Shown: piece by piece, positions 33,199 to 46,161 of the stretch
Position numbering within the stretch: position 1 is the stretch's first letter
Layout: each line of letters starts with the position of its first letter
From: Abelmoschus esculentus
Taxonomy: Eukaryota > Streptophyta > Magnoliopsida > Malvales > Malvaceae
Direction of reading: 5' to 3'
DNA: 64,000 nucleotides
Assembly: GCA_035048815.1 (NCBI GenBank)
Contig: JAUCBN010000054.1
Span: forward strand, 8,897,001-8,961,000
The notes under the pieces: generated by a model
Databases searched by the model: none
The model's input: only the letters and a program-made list of their open reading frames with translations
What the model was told of the DNA's origin: nothing
Translations under genes and position numbers: made by a program

Positions 33199-34754
33199 TG
33201 TAATCACCGGAATTCGTCCGGGGAGTCGCCATCAATCATTTTTAACGGTGTGATTGGAACACCAAATAAGGTCTACGAAATCAGAGCTAGATCCGGGAGT
33301 CTGTTACGCGTAGGGAAGGGTGAGCACACCTACAACGCCCAAAACTTGGCACCTATCGGTTACATAATATTTTATACGAACGAAAATATTAATCCGATTT
33401 AATTTTAATATTGTGATCCCTTGTTTTAAAAACATAACAAATAATTTAATACATTAATATTTTATTGTTATTATATAATATGAATAATATATAGTATTGT
33501 TGTTATAATAAAGATAATATTGAATAATACGTAATAAAATAATAATAGATTATAACAACAAAATTAAACAAAAACTAATACTAATAAAGTAACAATATAT
33601 TAGTACGTAGTAATATAATAATATAAAAACTAATTTAATAACCTATTAAATTAAAAAAACAGTGATAAAGATGCAAAAAATGTAAAATATGGAATCAAAA
33701 TAATATAAAAGTGACTAAATCGGAAAGAAAATAAAATTGTAGGAAACAAATGGAAGGATACTGAAGCTTGAAGACTTCGAGCATGATTTTCCCATTTTTT
33801 GCGGTTTACAGGCGGGTCTGGATCCGGTTATCGGGTTTGATCCATGGGTTATTAAGCCAAAACTACGTCGTTTTGGGTCTTAAAGGCCAACACCAAAAGG
33901 ACGTCGTTTTGGTTGATGGTTTTATACCCTATTTTCACTAAATAAATCATTTGAGCATATAATTTCTCCAAAGAACAATATGCTCTCTACTTCTCTCAAC
34001 TCTGGCCACCGTGGGAGTCGCCGGCCACCGCGTCGGCCAACGTACTGGTCACCGGAAGTCGAAAAGGAAGATACTTTCCGATTGCTTTCGACGTGTGGAA
34101 TGTAGATCCGGACTCGGAATTTCAAGATTCGACTTCTATGAGTCTAGATCTAACAACAAAGATAAGTAATATCTTTAAATTTTTTACCTTTTCCTCTCGA
34201 TTTTTCTCTCCGATTTATCTCTTCTTGCTCTCGGTTTTGGTTTCGAAAATGGTAATGTTTTTGCTTCTTCTTTTTGTTCGAGTGGGATAGTAATATCTAT
34301 GGATTTGGCTTCGAATTTTTGTGCTTTTTTCGATTCATTTCTGAGTAACCGGATTACATTTGGTAGTTTGGGGTTTTATACCCACATTTTACAATATAAT
34401 AAACATAAAAATCTCTGATTTTTAGCCCTGTAAACATAGATTTAATGATACTTTTATCTTCTTCCTTTTTTGCAGATCTGGGCAGTGGTGTCAGGCGGTG
34501 ATGTAGCGTGGGCGGTGTCCGGTCTTCTCGTCCAATGGTTGGACGCGTGCAATGCACGCACGAAGGGGAGTGGCCAGACAAGGCGGCGGCGGCAGCATTG
34601 TTGGGGCTGGTTAGGGTTAGTTTATCATTAGGGTTTAGTTTAGTTTAGGCTGCTGGATTTAATTATCTACTGGGCTTGTATTTTAGGGCTCGGTTTTAGG
34701 GGTCATTGAGTTGTAATGGGATGTGGGCAGTGTAACTAAAAATGGGTTATGACA
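33199..34754 (-). repeat. 5' LTR of the Ty3 element
   Basis: The 1.56-kb LTR begins TGTCATAACCC and ends GGTGATTACA on the minus strand. It differs from the 3' LTR by scattered substitutions and small indels, including loss of about 25 bp after GGGAGTCGCC near 34,021. Confidence 0.9.
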
Positions 34755-34878
34755 CTTGAAAATGAATGTATTAGAAATACTTTATCTAATTAGATAGTGA
34801 TCTTATAATAATAAGGTATTAACAACAATAGATATTATGAAAACTTTTATTTTCAATGCTCGATGTCATGAATTTATT
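34755..34878. repeat. block Z, right part
   Basis: The part resumes block Z after the Ty3 insertion and matches Y from about 36,774 to 37,030, but lacks about 129 bp that X and Y carry (18,482-18,611 in X). A unique stretch of 71 bp (34,879-34,949) separates it from block Y. Confidence 0.75.
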
Positions 34879-34949
34879 TTCATGTCTTGTTCTTGCTTAT
34901 TCTTTTAATAAACTTGTCAAAATCCTTGTCTTTTAACATAGTTCGCCTT

Positions 34950-37394
34950 TGCAATATGATGCAAAGCAATACCAAAAACTTATCAACACCTTTCATTGAC
35001 ATAAATATATCCATTATCATTTTATAAAAGATATTTTGGCTGAATACTTACTCTCCCAAAGAAGTAAGTAAGAAAATATAATAATTATCCCATTACCTTT
35101 TTGTTATCTTTTCAATCACCCCTTTTCATCTAATTTTCATTCAAATTAGACAATATCACATGGCTCACTGAACCAAGTAGGTGACTAAGCTCATCTTTCC
35201 TCCACGCCTTAATTTTGAATTTTTATTTTAGTCATTAACTTTATTTTTAATTCTTTTAATATAATCATTAGGCGATCTAATTATCTACTTAAACTCAGTT
35301 CATTAATTTTTTGTAAATTAAAATTAAGAGAAAAACGGTTGCAACGTCTGTTTTCAGATAAACTATAAATTTTAAATGTATTATTCAATAAATCAAATGA
35401 AAAATCGACGATAACACATTTTTATTTGTATTATTCAATATTATTTCTTTGTTTGACGTTCTAAAAGCTATTGAAAAAACATTATTGAATGGGATCTTAG
35501 TTTATATATTCTTTTTATGCCTCAGGCCATAACAATTAATATTTTTTTATATTTTTAATCTTAAACCTCATATTTATAACTATAACAATTTAGTTCTTCA
35601 TCAAATAATAGTATAATAATTACTCACTCTAAATCAATAATTTATAATTCAATATTTTTACGATATCAGAAAATTAGTTTTTAGATCATCGAAAATTAAA
35701 TTCCGACTAAACTAATTTTTAAGGTGTTATAATATTGATTTTGAGTTTATATTTGTAACATGTTTTAATTCTTAATATCAATGTCTGGACGATCATGTTG
35801 AATCATTAATCATCAATTATGTTACTGGGTATGATTTTGATTTCTATAATATTTTCAAGACTCTATTATTTGATTTGCGTTGAATCTACGATATTCCTAA
35901 TCTCGTGTATAAAAATATGTTGAATTTACTATATCCCTAATATCAAGACTTATGAGGGACAGAAATATTGAGTTAAAAAATATAATGATTTATTAAATAT
36001 TTAAACTAAAAATTTAGCAAAAATTATTTAATTTATATAATATTTAAATTTATAAGTACATAAATTATTATTAAAAAAATAAAGGGTACTATTTAATTTA
36101 ACTTTACTTGATCGAATATTTAATAAATTATTATATATATTTTTAATTTATACATTTATTTGTACAAGGAACAAATTATTATTAAGCCAATAATTATTAA
36201 ATATTTAAATTTTGTAATAGGGGTTGCCCCACATTGTAGCGACCTTTTTATGTCCGCATCGATACGCTATGTTATATGAAATTTTAGTACATTTTATCAT
36301 ACTAGTATAGGTTAAGTCGTATCGGTACCAAACTTTAATACTATAAAGATCGATATAATCTTTACCCGTACTGGTTCCCCGATCATTTTATAAATTTTAG
36401 TATCGATTTACCGTACTGATACACTCAAACCAATATCACAGGCTTTAATAATTTAGTCTAATAATATACACTTGTATCGATACATCCCTACTCGTATAGG
36501 TATGTCATGTTCTGCGATGATAAATTTTATCTAATAACTTAAACACCTAAACAATACCAATGTCTACAAAATTTTAAAACAATATTCTTATGTATAATTC
36601 TAATTTTATATCAAATTTTACGACAATTCAAATTCATTTATCACATTTAGGCCATTAAATGTTTATAATGCTAATTTTAGTCATATCATCGATAAATAAA
36701 TATTTGAAATTTTTAAAATGCGACTAACATCCTCTAACTACGATCGGTCTTCGGAAGTATTTAAATTTAAAATATACTTGGAAATGAATGTATTAGAAAT
36801 ACTTCAGCTAATGAGATAGGAGAAATTATATCATGGGTCAGTCCCACCACGTCATCCATGGGATCAACCAATAGAAACTGTCCACCTCATTATTTTTTAA
36901 TTTTTCAAGTGAAGATTCACTTGAGAAAAAATTATGACATGGAAAAACTGATCTTATAATAATAAGGTATCAACAACAATAGATATTATGAAAAACATGT
37001 ATATTCAATGCTCGATGTCATGAATTTATTCATTCTTGGTAAAATAAAAAAGTTAAAGGAAAATCAATTACAGTCAATGGAAAAAAAAAAACCTTGTTTC
37101 TATGTAAAATGACTTATTCATTCTTGGTAAGTTGTTTTCCTTCCTTTTGTTCTCTCCACAGATGAAGAAATATTCTAATTTATTTATATTTTAATATTTC
37201 ATTCTAAATATATTTTAATTTATTTAATTTTATGTTAATATTTTAATATTTATTTTTATTTTAATATTTTAATATTTATTTATATTTATATTTTAATTTG
37301 TTTTCCTTCCTAATTGTAATTCATTTTTTTAATTTATTTTATATTTTAATATTTCATTCTAATTATAATGGGTTTTATTTTATTTTTTTTAATG
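34950..37394. repeat. dispersed duplication block Y
   Basis: The block is the nearly identical partner of block X (16,604-19,042), with small indels such as one in the TTTTAATATTT-rich stretch near 37,255. No coding sequence was seen. After 37,394 the sequences part because X meets the LTR-like fragment. Confidence 0.85.
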
Positions 37395-37808
37395 TTTTTG
37401 AACTTTTAAAATAAGATCAATATCTAAGAATATTTGTTTAGAAAATGAGCCATAAAATTACTCATATTTTAAGTATTTAATATCTACATCAATGGTGGAT
37501 CATCCGTCCAAATGTGTGCATTTTTTGGTAATGAATCATTTCTGTCAGCTGAATGGAGGGATTTATGTACACATACAGAAGGAAAGAAATTATGATTTTA
37601 GCCGAAAAAATATTAGATACTTATTTCAGAAAAATATATAATTTGAGCACATTAAACAAATTTTTTTAACGGTGTTACCTTAAAACACTAACAGAATGGA
37701 ACTTTAGGCACCTATTTCAGCCCAAAAAAAACATTAGGCACCTATATCAGAAAAAATATATAGTTGAGACATTTATTTTAGCCAAAAAAATATTAGGCAC
37801 CTATTTTA
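37395..37808. other. intergenic with TTAGGCACCTAT repeats
   Basis: No gene was seen. TTAGGCACCTAT or a variant followed by TTCAG or TTTAG recurs near 37,613, 37,702, 37,734 and 37,792, as irregular short repeats. The conserved JIP-unit sequence begins at about 37,809. Confidence 0.55.
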
Positions 37809-38134
37809 GAAAAAATTATCTATCTCAATTCTTTTATTTTCTATAAGTTTTATACGGACTTTATAAAAATAATAGCAATACAATGACATAATAGAAAGAC
37901 CTTTCGTTCTCCACATTAAATGAAGTCAAGTAGCCACACATTTATCATAAACATGTCATAATTGATTTCAAACATTTAGGCCTTTTAACCCTTTTCTACA
38001 AATAAAAGAGGAAGGGGTTGGGATTGCTCAGGGATCAAACCCGAGACTTAATTAACTTAAGACTTAAACCCAGTCTTTTTATTAAACCATCTTCCTTATT
38101 TTAATCTTACTAGTTCCTGCAAAGAAACAATATT

Positions 38135-38657
38135 TCAAATTATTTTCTGGAAACTTGTTGTCAAAGTTGGAGCCGGGCTGTCCGGGTCAATCGTAGCCGT
38201 TGCCTTGTATCCAAGTTTGTTCACCTCAGGAGGAGTGGCCGAAGATGTGTCCAGAAGCGTTTCCACGGTAGCCCAATTGACATTAGTATTAGTAATGTCA
38301 ATATACACCTGCAGATTTGATTTATATGAAACTTGATCAAATGATTTCATTTGAATGTTACAAGAACATTGAATGGATGCATACCTTGTTGCTTTGACCG
38401 TTCATATTGCTCCAGGCAATAACCCACTTAATGCCAGCTGGGGTTGCATACACAGCCCCGCCTTTCGAGCTTCCAGCTCGGGGATCGGCGTCGTGCTTAA
38501 TTTTATTGGACCACATTGCTTGAAGAACAAATGGTCGGTTTCCAGAGCCAAACCAATCTATTTGGTCAGCAAGGTTGACATTATCATTGGAAATGTTCTG
38601 AAGAGTCACGTCTGTATAGAATGCAGGACCAGAACTGCTAAATACAACGGGAGCCAT
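38135..38657 (-). CDS. JIP23-like protein, copy 4
   Basis: Exon 1 is 38,657 to 38,385, the intron is 38,384 to 38,309, and exon 2 is 38,308 to 38,135 (TGA). The 148-residue product equals the consensus of the array (Val4, Phe6), and the splice sites are intact. A TATATATA box and two upstream G-boxes (38,847-38,852 and 38,883-38,888) are present, so this is one of the best candidates for an expressed copy. Its 3' flank is followed by unit sequence only down to 37,809. Confidence 0.6.
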
Positions 38658-38846
38658 CACCTTAATTTGAGAAATCGAAATACCTTAAGCTGTGTGTTTG
38701 GTTTGGTTGTGCTCTGCTGCTGTACGAGATACACCTATATATACTATTCTGCAGCCCATAAAATGACAACAAGCAGCTATTGCTATTATTTTTTATTTTC
38801 AGTTTTTGTATATTAATAAGGACAAATCTATTTGTTTTTCAATTAC

Positions 38847-38888
38847 CACGTGCTTGTTTCATTCTACTTTATTCTTTTATACCACGTG
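38847..38888. promoter_or_regulatory. paired G-boxes upstream of JIP-like copy 4
   Basis: CACGTG occurs at 38,847-38,852 and 38,883-38,888, with the same spacing as in copy 2. Confidence 0.5.
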
Positions 38889-39350
38889 CATGGTTGTTAT
38901 AACAACATTGCAAGACTATCTATTCGAATATTAGCTTGTGATGCACATGTTAACAGTTTACTTGAAGTATTTAATATGCGGTTGTTATAACAAAATCTCA
39001 TCTTCTTCTTTTTAAATATTTTTATACTATTAGATTGTTTCAAGCGGGGGTTTTCAGGGGCTCTAAACCATACAAGATTGACTTATTGGTAAAATTATCG
39101 GAAGTTTCAGTTTAAAATTTTAAAGAATCTTTATCGTTTTGGTTAAACATGTTACTGAATAATAGTTAAATCTATTATAGCATGTATTATAAATGATTTT
39201 AGAATAAATTACAAAAAATAGAAATAAAAAAGATTAATTTTAGTGAAATTTTTTTAAGTATTTAAATATTATAAAAAACTTACAACGTGCAAGGTTTTTA
39301 TAACAACAATGCAGGACTAAATATTTAAAAATTAGCTTATAATCCACGTG

Positions 39351-39835
39351 TAGAGATGGTACTGGTCGGGTCGGATTTTTGGCTCACCCGCACTTGACCC
39401 AAACATTAATACCTTCCACTGCCACCCAACCCGACCTAAGTTTAGGGTGAAAAAAATTCGACACGATGTTTTAATCTTCAAAACCCGACCTGACCGAGCT
39501 ATTAATAAAATTTAAATATTAGGGACTTAATTGTAAAAAAATAATTTTTAGGATCTAATTGTAAAGAAAAATAAAAATAAGTGACCAAATTTTAAAAAAT
39601 TAAATTTAATAACCTATTTGTATAAAGAAAATATAAGTTAGAATCATTATTGCAAATATCCCTTAAAAATATATGAAAAATTACACTATTATTCTCAGGT
39701 CGGGTCAAGTCGGATTTTTTCCAACCTAAAACCGACCTTGCTTGAGTCAATCCCAATTTTTCTACAAAAAAAATCGACCTGATCGGGTCGAATCGGGTTA
39801 GAACCCATCGTGTTCAATATCTGTACCCATCCCTA
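39351..39835. mobile_element. hAT-like non-autonomous element, U4 copy
   Basis: It starts TAGAGATGGTAC and ends CATCCCTA, with flanks TCCACGTG and TCCATTTG. Confidence 0.55.
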
Positions 39836-40773
39836 TCCATTTGTTGAACTTACTTTAAGTAGTTAACGTGTGGTTGTTATAACTAAATCTATGTTTCCAC
39901 TATTATAAATATTTTAATATTATTAAATTATCTCATATAAGGGTGTTCAAAGGCTTTAAATCATACTCGATTGACTTATCAGTAAAATTACCAGAAATCT
40001 CAGTTTTAAGTTTTACTTTGTTCCTAAATTTAAGATTATAAATATTGCTTAACAGAAATTAGATATTTCAATCTCATATCACATATATGGCATAGTTTCA
40101 AACATATAAATAGGGACGAAAAAATACGTAACCATGTTGATTTTAGGTTGGATCATTTATGGTCGAGTCAAATTAGCTACGGGTCATTTTAAGTCCATAA
40201 AATATTTTGACTCGATTCAGGTTGGATGCAGATCAGTTTTTGGTCAGGTTCATTTCGTTTCAGGTCAGTTTCAAGTTGGGGTCCTTTTAGAAATGTTGAA
40301 AACCATTCAAGTCTAAATCTGTCGATTGACGAGTTAATTCAAGCTCTGATGGACTTAAGGTCAGATTCATTTCAGGTCGGTTTAATTGGAGGTTGGGTAA
40401 TTTCAAACTGGATTCATTTCAAGTCGATTTTATCTTTTCATATCTTTAAAAAAATTATCTATCTCAATTCTTTTATTTTCTATAAGTTTTATACGGACTT
40501 TATAAAAATAATAAAAATACAATGACATAATAGAAAGACCTTTCATTCACCACATAAAATGAAGTCAAGTAGCCACACATTTATCATAAACATGTCATAA
40601 TTGATTTCAAACATTTAGGCCTTTTAACCCTTTTCTACAAATAAAACAGGAAAGAGTTGGGATTGCTCAGGGATCAAACTCGAGACTTAATTAACTTAAG
40701 ACTTAAGCCCAGTCTTTTTATTAAACCATCTTCCTTATTTTAATCTTACTAGTTCCTGCAAAGAAACAATATT

Positions 40774-41296
40774 TCAAATTATTTTCTGGAAACTTGTTGT
40801 CAAAGTTGGAGCCGGGCTGTCCGGGTCAATCGTAGCCGTTGCCTTGTATCCAAGTTTGTTCACCTCAGGAGGAGTGGCCGAAGATGTGTCCAGAAGCGTT
40901 TCCACGGTAGCCCAATTGACATTAGTATTAGTAATGTCAATATACACCTGCAGATTTGATTTATATGAAACTTGATCAAATGATTTCATTTGAATGTTAC
41001 AAGAACATTGAATGGATGCATACCTTGTTGCTTTGACCGTTCATATTGCTCCAGGCAATAACCCACTTAATGCCAGCTGGGGTTGCATACACAGCCCCGC
41101 CTTTCGAGCTTCCAGCTCGGGGATCGGCGTCGTGCTTAATTTTATTGGACCACATTGCTTGAAGAACAAATGGTCGGTTTCCAGAGCCAAACCAATCTAT
41201 TTGGTCAGCAAGGTTGACATTATCATTGGAAATGTTCTGAAGAGTCACGTCTGTATAGAATGCAGGACCAGAACTGCTAAATACAACGGGAGCCAT
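40774..41296 (-). CDS. JIP23-like protein, copy 5
   Basis: Exon 1 is 41,296 to 41,024, the intron is 41,023 to 40,948, and exon 2 is 40,947 to 40,774. The 148-residue product is identical to that of copy 4, and the intron is also nearly unchanged. A TATA box and two G-boxes (41,487-41,492 and 41,523-41,528) lie upstream. Copies 4 and 5 are only 2.6 kb apart because the unit between them is shortened. Confidence 0.6.
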
Positions 41297-41486
41297 CACC
41301 TTAATTTGAGAAATCGAAATACCTTAAGCTGTGTGTTTGGTTTGGTTGTGCTCTGCTGCTGTACGAGATACACCTATATATACTATTCTGCAGCCCATAA
41401 AATGACAACAAGCAGCTATTGCTATTATTTTTTATTTTCAGTTTTTGTATATTAATAAGGACAAATCTATTTGTTTTTTCAATTAC

Positions 41487-41528
41487 CACGTGCTTGTTTC
41501 ATTCTACTTTATTCTTTTATACCACGTG
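41487..41528. promoter_or_regulatory. paired G-boxes upstream of JIP-like copy 5
   Basis: CACGTG occurs at 41,487-41,492 and 41,523-41,528. Confidence 0.5.
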
Positions 41529-41988
41529 CATGGTTGTTATAACAACATTGCAAGACTATCTATTCGAATATTTGCTTGTGATGCACATGTTAACAGTTTA
41601 CTTGAAGTATTTAATATGCTGTTGTTATGACAAAATCTCATCTTCTTTTTTTAAATATTTTCATACTATTATATTGTTCAGGGGGGGATTTCAGGGCTCG
41701 AAACCATACTGGATTGACATATTGGTAAAATTATCGGAAGTTTCAGTTTAAAATTTTAAAGAATCTTTATCATTCTGGTTAAACATGCTACTGAATACTA
41801 GTTAAACCTATTATAGCATGTATTATAATTGATTTTAGAATAAATTACAAAAATTAGAAATAAAAAAAAAATCAATTTTGGTGAATTTTTTTAAAATATT
41901 TAAATATTATAAAAAACTTACGACGTGCAAGGTTTTTATAACAACAATGCAGGACTAATTATTTAAAAATTAGCTTAAAATCCACGTG

Positions 41989-42678
41989 TAGAGAAGGTAC
42001 GGGTCAAGTCGGATTTTTAATTCACCCACACTTGACCCGAACATTAATACTTTCCACTGCCACTCAACCCGACCTGGGTTTAGGGAGGAAAAAATTTGAC
42101 CCGAGTTTTAAGCTTCAAAACTCGACCTGACCCGAGCTATTAATAAAATTTAAATATTAGGGACTTGATTGTAAAAAAAAATAATTTTTAGGATTTAATT
42201 GTAAAGAAAAATAAAAAAGTGACCAAATTGTAAAAAAAATAATTTTAATAACCTAATTGTATAAAATACATATAAGTAGCAATCATTATTGCGAATATCC
42301 CTTAAAATTATATGAAAAATTACACTATTATTCTCAGATCGGATCAAGCCGGATTTTTCCAACCTTAACCCGACCTTGCCCAAGCTGATCCAAAATTTTC
42401 TACAAAAAATTAGAACTGATCGGGTCGAATCGGGTTAGAACCAGTGGCGGAGCCAGAAATTTATTTGAGGGTGGGTACATATGAAATTTCGAAATCTCAG
42501 GGTGGGCACAAAGCTTAAATATTACAAAAATTTAAGGACTAATCCATAAAAATTAAGAAAATTAAGGATAAATATATGAACTTTAAGAAGTTCAGGGTGG
42601 GCACGGGCCCACCCTGTTCAAAAGGTGGGTCCGCCACTGGTTAGAACCCGTCGTGTTCAATTTCCGTACCCATCCCTA
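41989..42678. mobile_element. hAT-like element, U5 copy, interrupted
   Basis: It starts TAGAGAAGGTAC and ends CATCCCTA, and is interrupted by the 198-bp MITE at 42,442-42,639. Confidence 0.55.
42442..42639. mobile_element. hAT MITE (198 bp)
   Basis: The terminal inverted repeats are CAGTGGCGGAGCC and, at the right end in reverse complement, CAGTGGCGGACCC. The flanks GTTAGAAC at 42,434-42,441 and 42,640-42,647 are a perfect 8-bp target duplication. The other units carry one GTTAGAAC (or GTTTAGAAC) at this place, confirming the empty site. There is no coding capacity. Confidence 0.92.
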
Positions 42679-44642
42679 TCCATTTGTTGAGCTTACTTTA
42701 AGTAGTTAACGTGTGGTTGTTATAACTAAATCTATGTTTCCACTATTATAAATATTTTAATATTATTAAATTGTCCCATATAAGGGTGTTCAAAGTCTTT
42801 AAATCATACTCGATTGACTTATCGGTACAATTACCGAAAATCTTAGTTTTAAGTTTTATTTTGTTCCTAAATTTAAGATTATAAATATTGCTTAACAACA
42901 ATTAGATATCTCAATCTCATATCACATACATGGCATATTTTCAAACATATAAGGAGGGACGAAAAAATATGTAATCATGTTGATGTCAAGTTGAATCAAT
43001 TATGGTCGAGTCAAATTAGCTACGGGTCATTTTAGGTCCATCAAATATTTTGATTCAATTCAGGTTAGATGCAGATCAGTTTTTGGTCAGGTTCATTTCA
43101 TTTAAGGACAGTTTCAAGTCGGGTTCCTTTCAAAATGTTCAAAACCATTCAAGTCTAAATCATTCAATTGACGAGTTAATTCAAGCTCCGATGGACATAA
43201 GGTCAGGTTCATTTCAGGTCGGTTTAATTGGAGGTTGAACTGGATTCATTTTAGGTTAGGTTAATTCGGGTTTTGAAATCGTATTAAGTTTGAGTTTAAT
43301 ACAATTAGTAGATAGATTTTGGGTTGGGTCATTTCGAGTGAATTATTTAATTTTTTTCATGAACATTAATAACATTAAAAATGAATATTATACACTATAT
43401 TGAATAAAAATATTATTATTATTTAAAATATTGAAATAAATTACAAAGATTAGATATAAATTAGCGTCAATTTTGGTAAAAATATAATTTTAGAAACTAA
43501 CATGAATAAAAATATCATTATAATAAAAATATTGAGCTAAATTACAAAAAATGAATAGGGGCAAATTTGGACTAAAAATTAAATTTTAGCTACTAGAACA
43601 AACAAAAATATTATTTGACTAAATTGCAAAAATATAAATAAATATGGGGCAATTTTAACTAAAACTTTTTATAGGGACTACAATAAACAAAAAATTATTC
43701 CACTAAATTACTAAAAATAAAAATATATGAGTCAATTTCAGCTTAAAAAAGTTTTTGTGGGGTTTAATGAACAAAAATATCATCATATTAAAATATTGGA
43801 CTAGATTAGAAAAAATAAAATAAATGGTGGTCAATTCGATTTAAAACTTAGGGTTTAATTTGAACAAAAATATACCCCCAATCCCTAAACTAATCTTTTC
43901 CCCGAACATTTCACTTAAAATATTTACCCCTAAACCCTAAACATAGACCCTAACTCTTACGATCATTACTCACTAATAATTAAAAGTTCAAGCCTAATAC
44001 CTTAATCCCTTAACTAATCTCAAACACTCAACTTGACAAGTTTATCCCTAAATCCCAAACTTCTATAAAACTATACAAGAAACTATATTATGTTGTGAAT
44101 AAAAATAAGAACAAGAAGAAAAGAGAGAGACAAAAGGGAGAGATTTTATTATATTCTCAAAGTTGAGTTGTATACAATGCTTTGCCTAAAAGTCTATATT
44201 TATAGGCATAAGATGTAAACCCTAATTCCAATGGGTATTAAACCCTAATAATAAAGGCCATTAAAGTTTAACTTAATATATGGATATCCACCATAAAAGA
44301 TATTTATAACACTCCCCCTTGGATATCCATGAAGATAATGTGTCTCGCTAAAACCTTACTAAGATAAAAACCCTGTGGGAAAAAAATTCTTAGTGAAGGA
44401 AAAAGAGTACACACATCTTTGATACGCATAACATGTTGCCTTATTAAAAACCTTACCAGGAAAACCCATTGGGACAAAACCTCGGTTAAGGGAAAAAGAG
44501 TGCAACGCGTATTTACTCCCCCTCATAAAAATATCACATAAGATCTTTGAATCTTCACAATTCAATATTGAATACAATCTTCAAATGTTGAAGTAGATCA
44601 TGCACTAGTGGATAAATCTTCCAAGTCATTGCTTGGAATAAT

Positions 44643-44852
44643 TCATTGAATACTATTCATCTGAAAATCATGAGGGACGAAACTTGAAGAAATATGTTTT
44701 GTTTTATCATATTTGATATATCCACCTTGAGATATAAATTTTGTATTATCTCCGTACAAGATAGCTTGCATCTTATCTTGTGAAAAATATTCACATATCT
44801 TCAGCATACGTTTAGCCAAACACATATTTCGGTTTTGCTTCATGCATAACAA
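44643..44852 (-). pseudogene. copia RNase H C-terminal remnant
   Basis: AILYGDNTKFISQ, GGYIKYDKTKHIS and a following FVPHDFQ match the C-terminal end of copia polyproteins. The frame is isolated by stops on both sides. Confidence 0.75.
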
Positions 44853-45099
44853 TTATTTAAAGGTAATGATCTCGTAGCACTTAAATAATATTTCTGGACC
44901 AGCTAAGATACGATGCTTCCAGATCAAATAATTTGTATATTATGCTTTTGACCAAGAATATCATTACCCTTTTCATGAGGCGAAAAAATCTTTGTTTACA
45001 GTAAGAGACTTAGCAACAACCATAAGGGTGATCAATAGATATGCGTTATGCATGTAAAGTCTCTTTTAATATTTTCTGTATGTCGATAGATGCACAAGG

Positions 45100-45230
45100 A
45101 TTTGAGGAGATCTCTTCACGAGTCTCAACGATATTCAAATTATCGACATACATAATCAATAAAAATTCAAAGCTAAACCTCTTAATAAAAATACTCGGGG
45201 AAATAATTCATATAGCATTATGCTAATAAG
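45100..45230 (-). pseudogene. copia reverse transcriptase remnant
   Basis: The minus strand at 45,139-45,150 encodes YVDN, followed by LNIVETREEI. This is the region of the catalytic YVDD box, with the last Asp changed to Asn. Stops and frameshifts surround it. Confidence 0.65.
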
Positions 45231-45966
45231 TATTCAATGAGGCGATCATACCAAGTACGCCTAAATTGTTTCAAGCCATAGAAAGATATATTCAATATGA
45301 TTGAATAATGTTCTCGAGAACTTGAATAAACTGCTTATGACAATCTAAATCTTTCCGGAAGTTTCATGTAAATATTACTATCAAGAGGCTCATTCAAATA
45401 GGATGTAACAACATCCATTAGGCAGAAACTAAGTAATTTTATTTATTGCCAGACTGATTAAAATTTAAAAGTAGTTGCATCCACCACCGAAGAATATATT
45501 TTCCTCATAATCAATTTCATGTCTTTGTGAGAATCCTTGTGCAACCAAATGAGCTTATATCTCATGATTTCCCCTTTTGATTTCTCTTTCTCACAAAGGC
45601 TCGTTTATATCCACGAGCTTTACATATTTCAATATACGGGCTATAGGCCCAAATACTTCTCTTTTTCAAAAGAGATTTTAGTTTCGCCTCAATTGCCTCT
45701 TTCATGTTGGCCAATCATTTCTTTGTTTATATTGCCTAATTGATAATGATTCATGATCCACATCATCAAATAAAATCTCTAGTGCTATATTGCATGCAAA
45801 TATATTAACGGCGTCGATTTAATTTCAGTTCCACTTATTACCAAACATGACATAATCTATTGAGATCTCTTTATTATCAGGTACCTGAGTCATGTCAATG
45901 TCTCTATTGGATACCATTTAATCTTTTCTAGAGATTTTCATAATCATTGATTCCTCGATCAGACCA

Positions 45967-46161
45967 TCATAAAATATAGCTCATTTTCTTTTTCGAGGAT
46001 CTCTTATCTTTGGAACTTACTTGTCTACTACGCTTTAAGCGTAAGTTAGACTCATTAGCAACTAGAGTTTGTCTTTCCATGACATCAAATTTAATCGGAG
46101 CATTTATAGCTGGTATACGTGACTTAGTCACTTTTTTAGGGTCAGCAAAATCATCTAGCAA
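45967..46161 (-). pseudogene. copia integrase-to-RT linker remnant
   Basis: ANESNLRLKRSRQVSSKDK is typical of the linker between integrase and reverse transcriptase in this copia group. Confidence 0.7.

Larger units (their letters stand above)
25719..34754 (-). mobile_element. Ty3/gypsy retrotransposon, gag-only (9.0 kb)
   Basis: Read on the minus strand, the 5' LTR is 34,754 to 33,199 and the 3' LTR is about 27,295 to 25,719. The flanks CTTGG (25,714-25,718) and CTTGA (34,755-34,759) fit a 5-bp target duplication with one change, and removing the element restores the order seen in block Y. After the 5' LTR comes GCTGGTGACTCCGTTGGGG, of the kind found next to gypsy LTRs. A gag of the type seen in large plant gypsy elements follows. 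No protease, reverse transcriptase, RNase H or integrase motif was found; arrays of tandem repeats fill that space. Confidence 0.88.
38658..41296. repeat. shortened array unit U4 (2.6 kb)
   Basis: The unit runs like U1 through the hAT-like element (39,351-39,835) and the GGTC-rich stretch, then jumps at about 40,420 from the equivalent of U1 position 1,948 to the equivalent of 5,412. About 3.46 kb is removed, including the TRIM and its reductase fragment. Confidence 0.85.
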
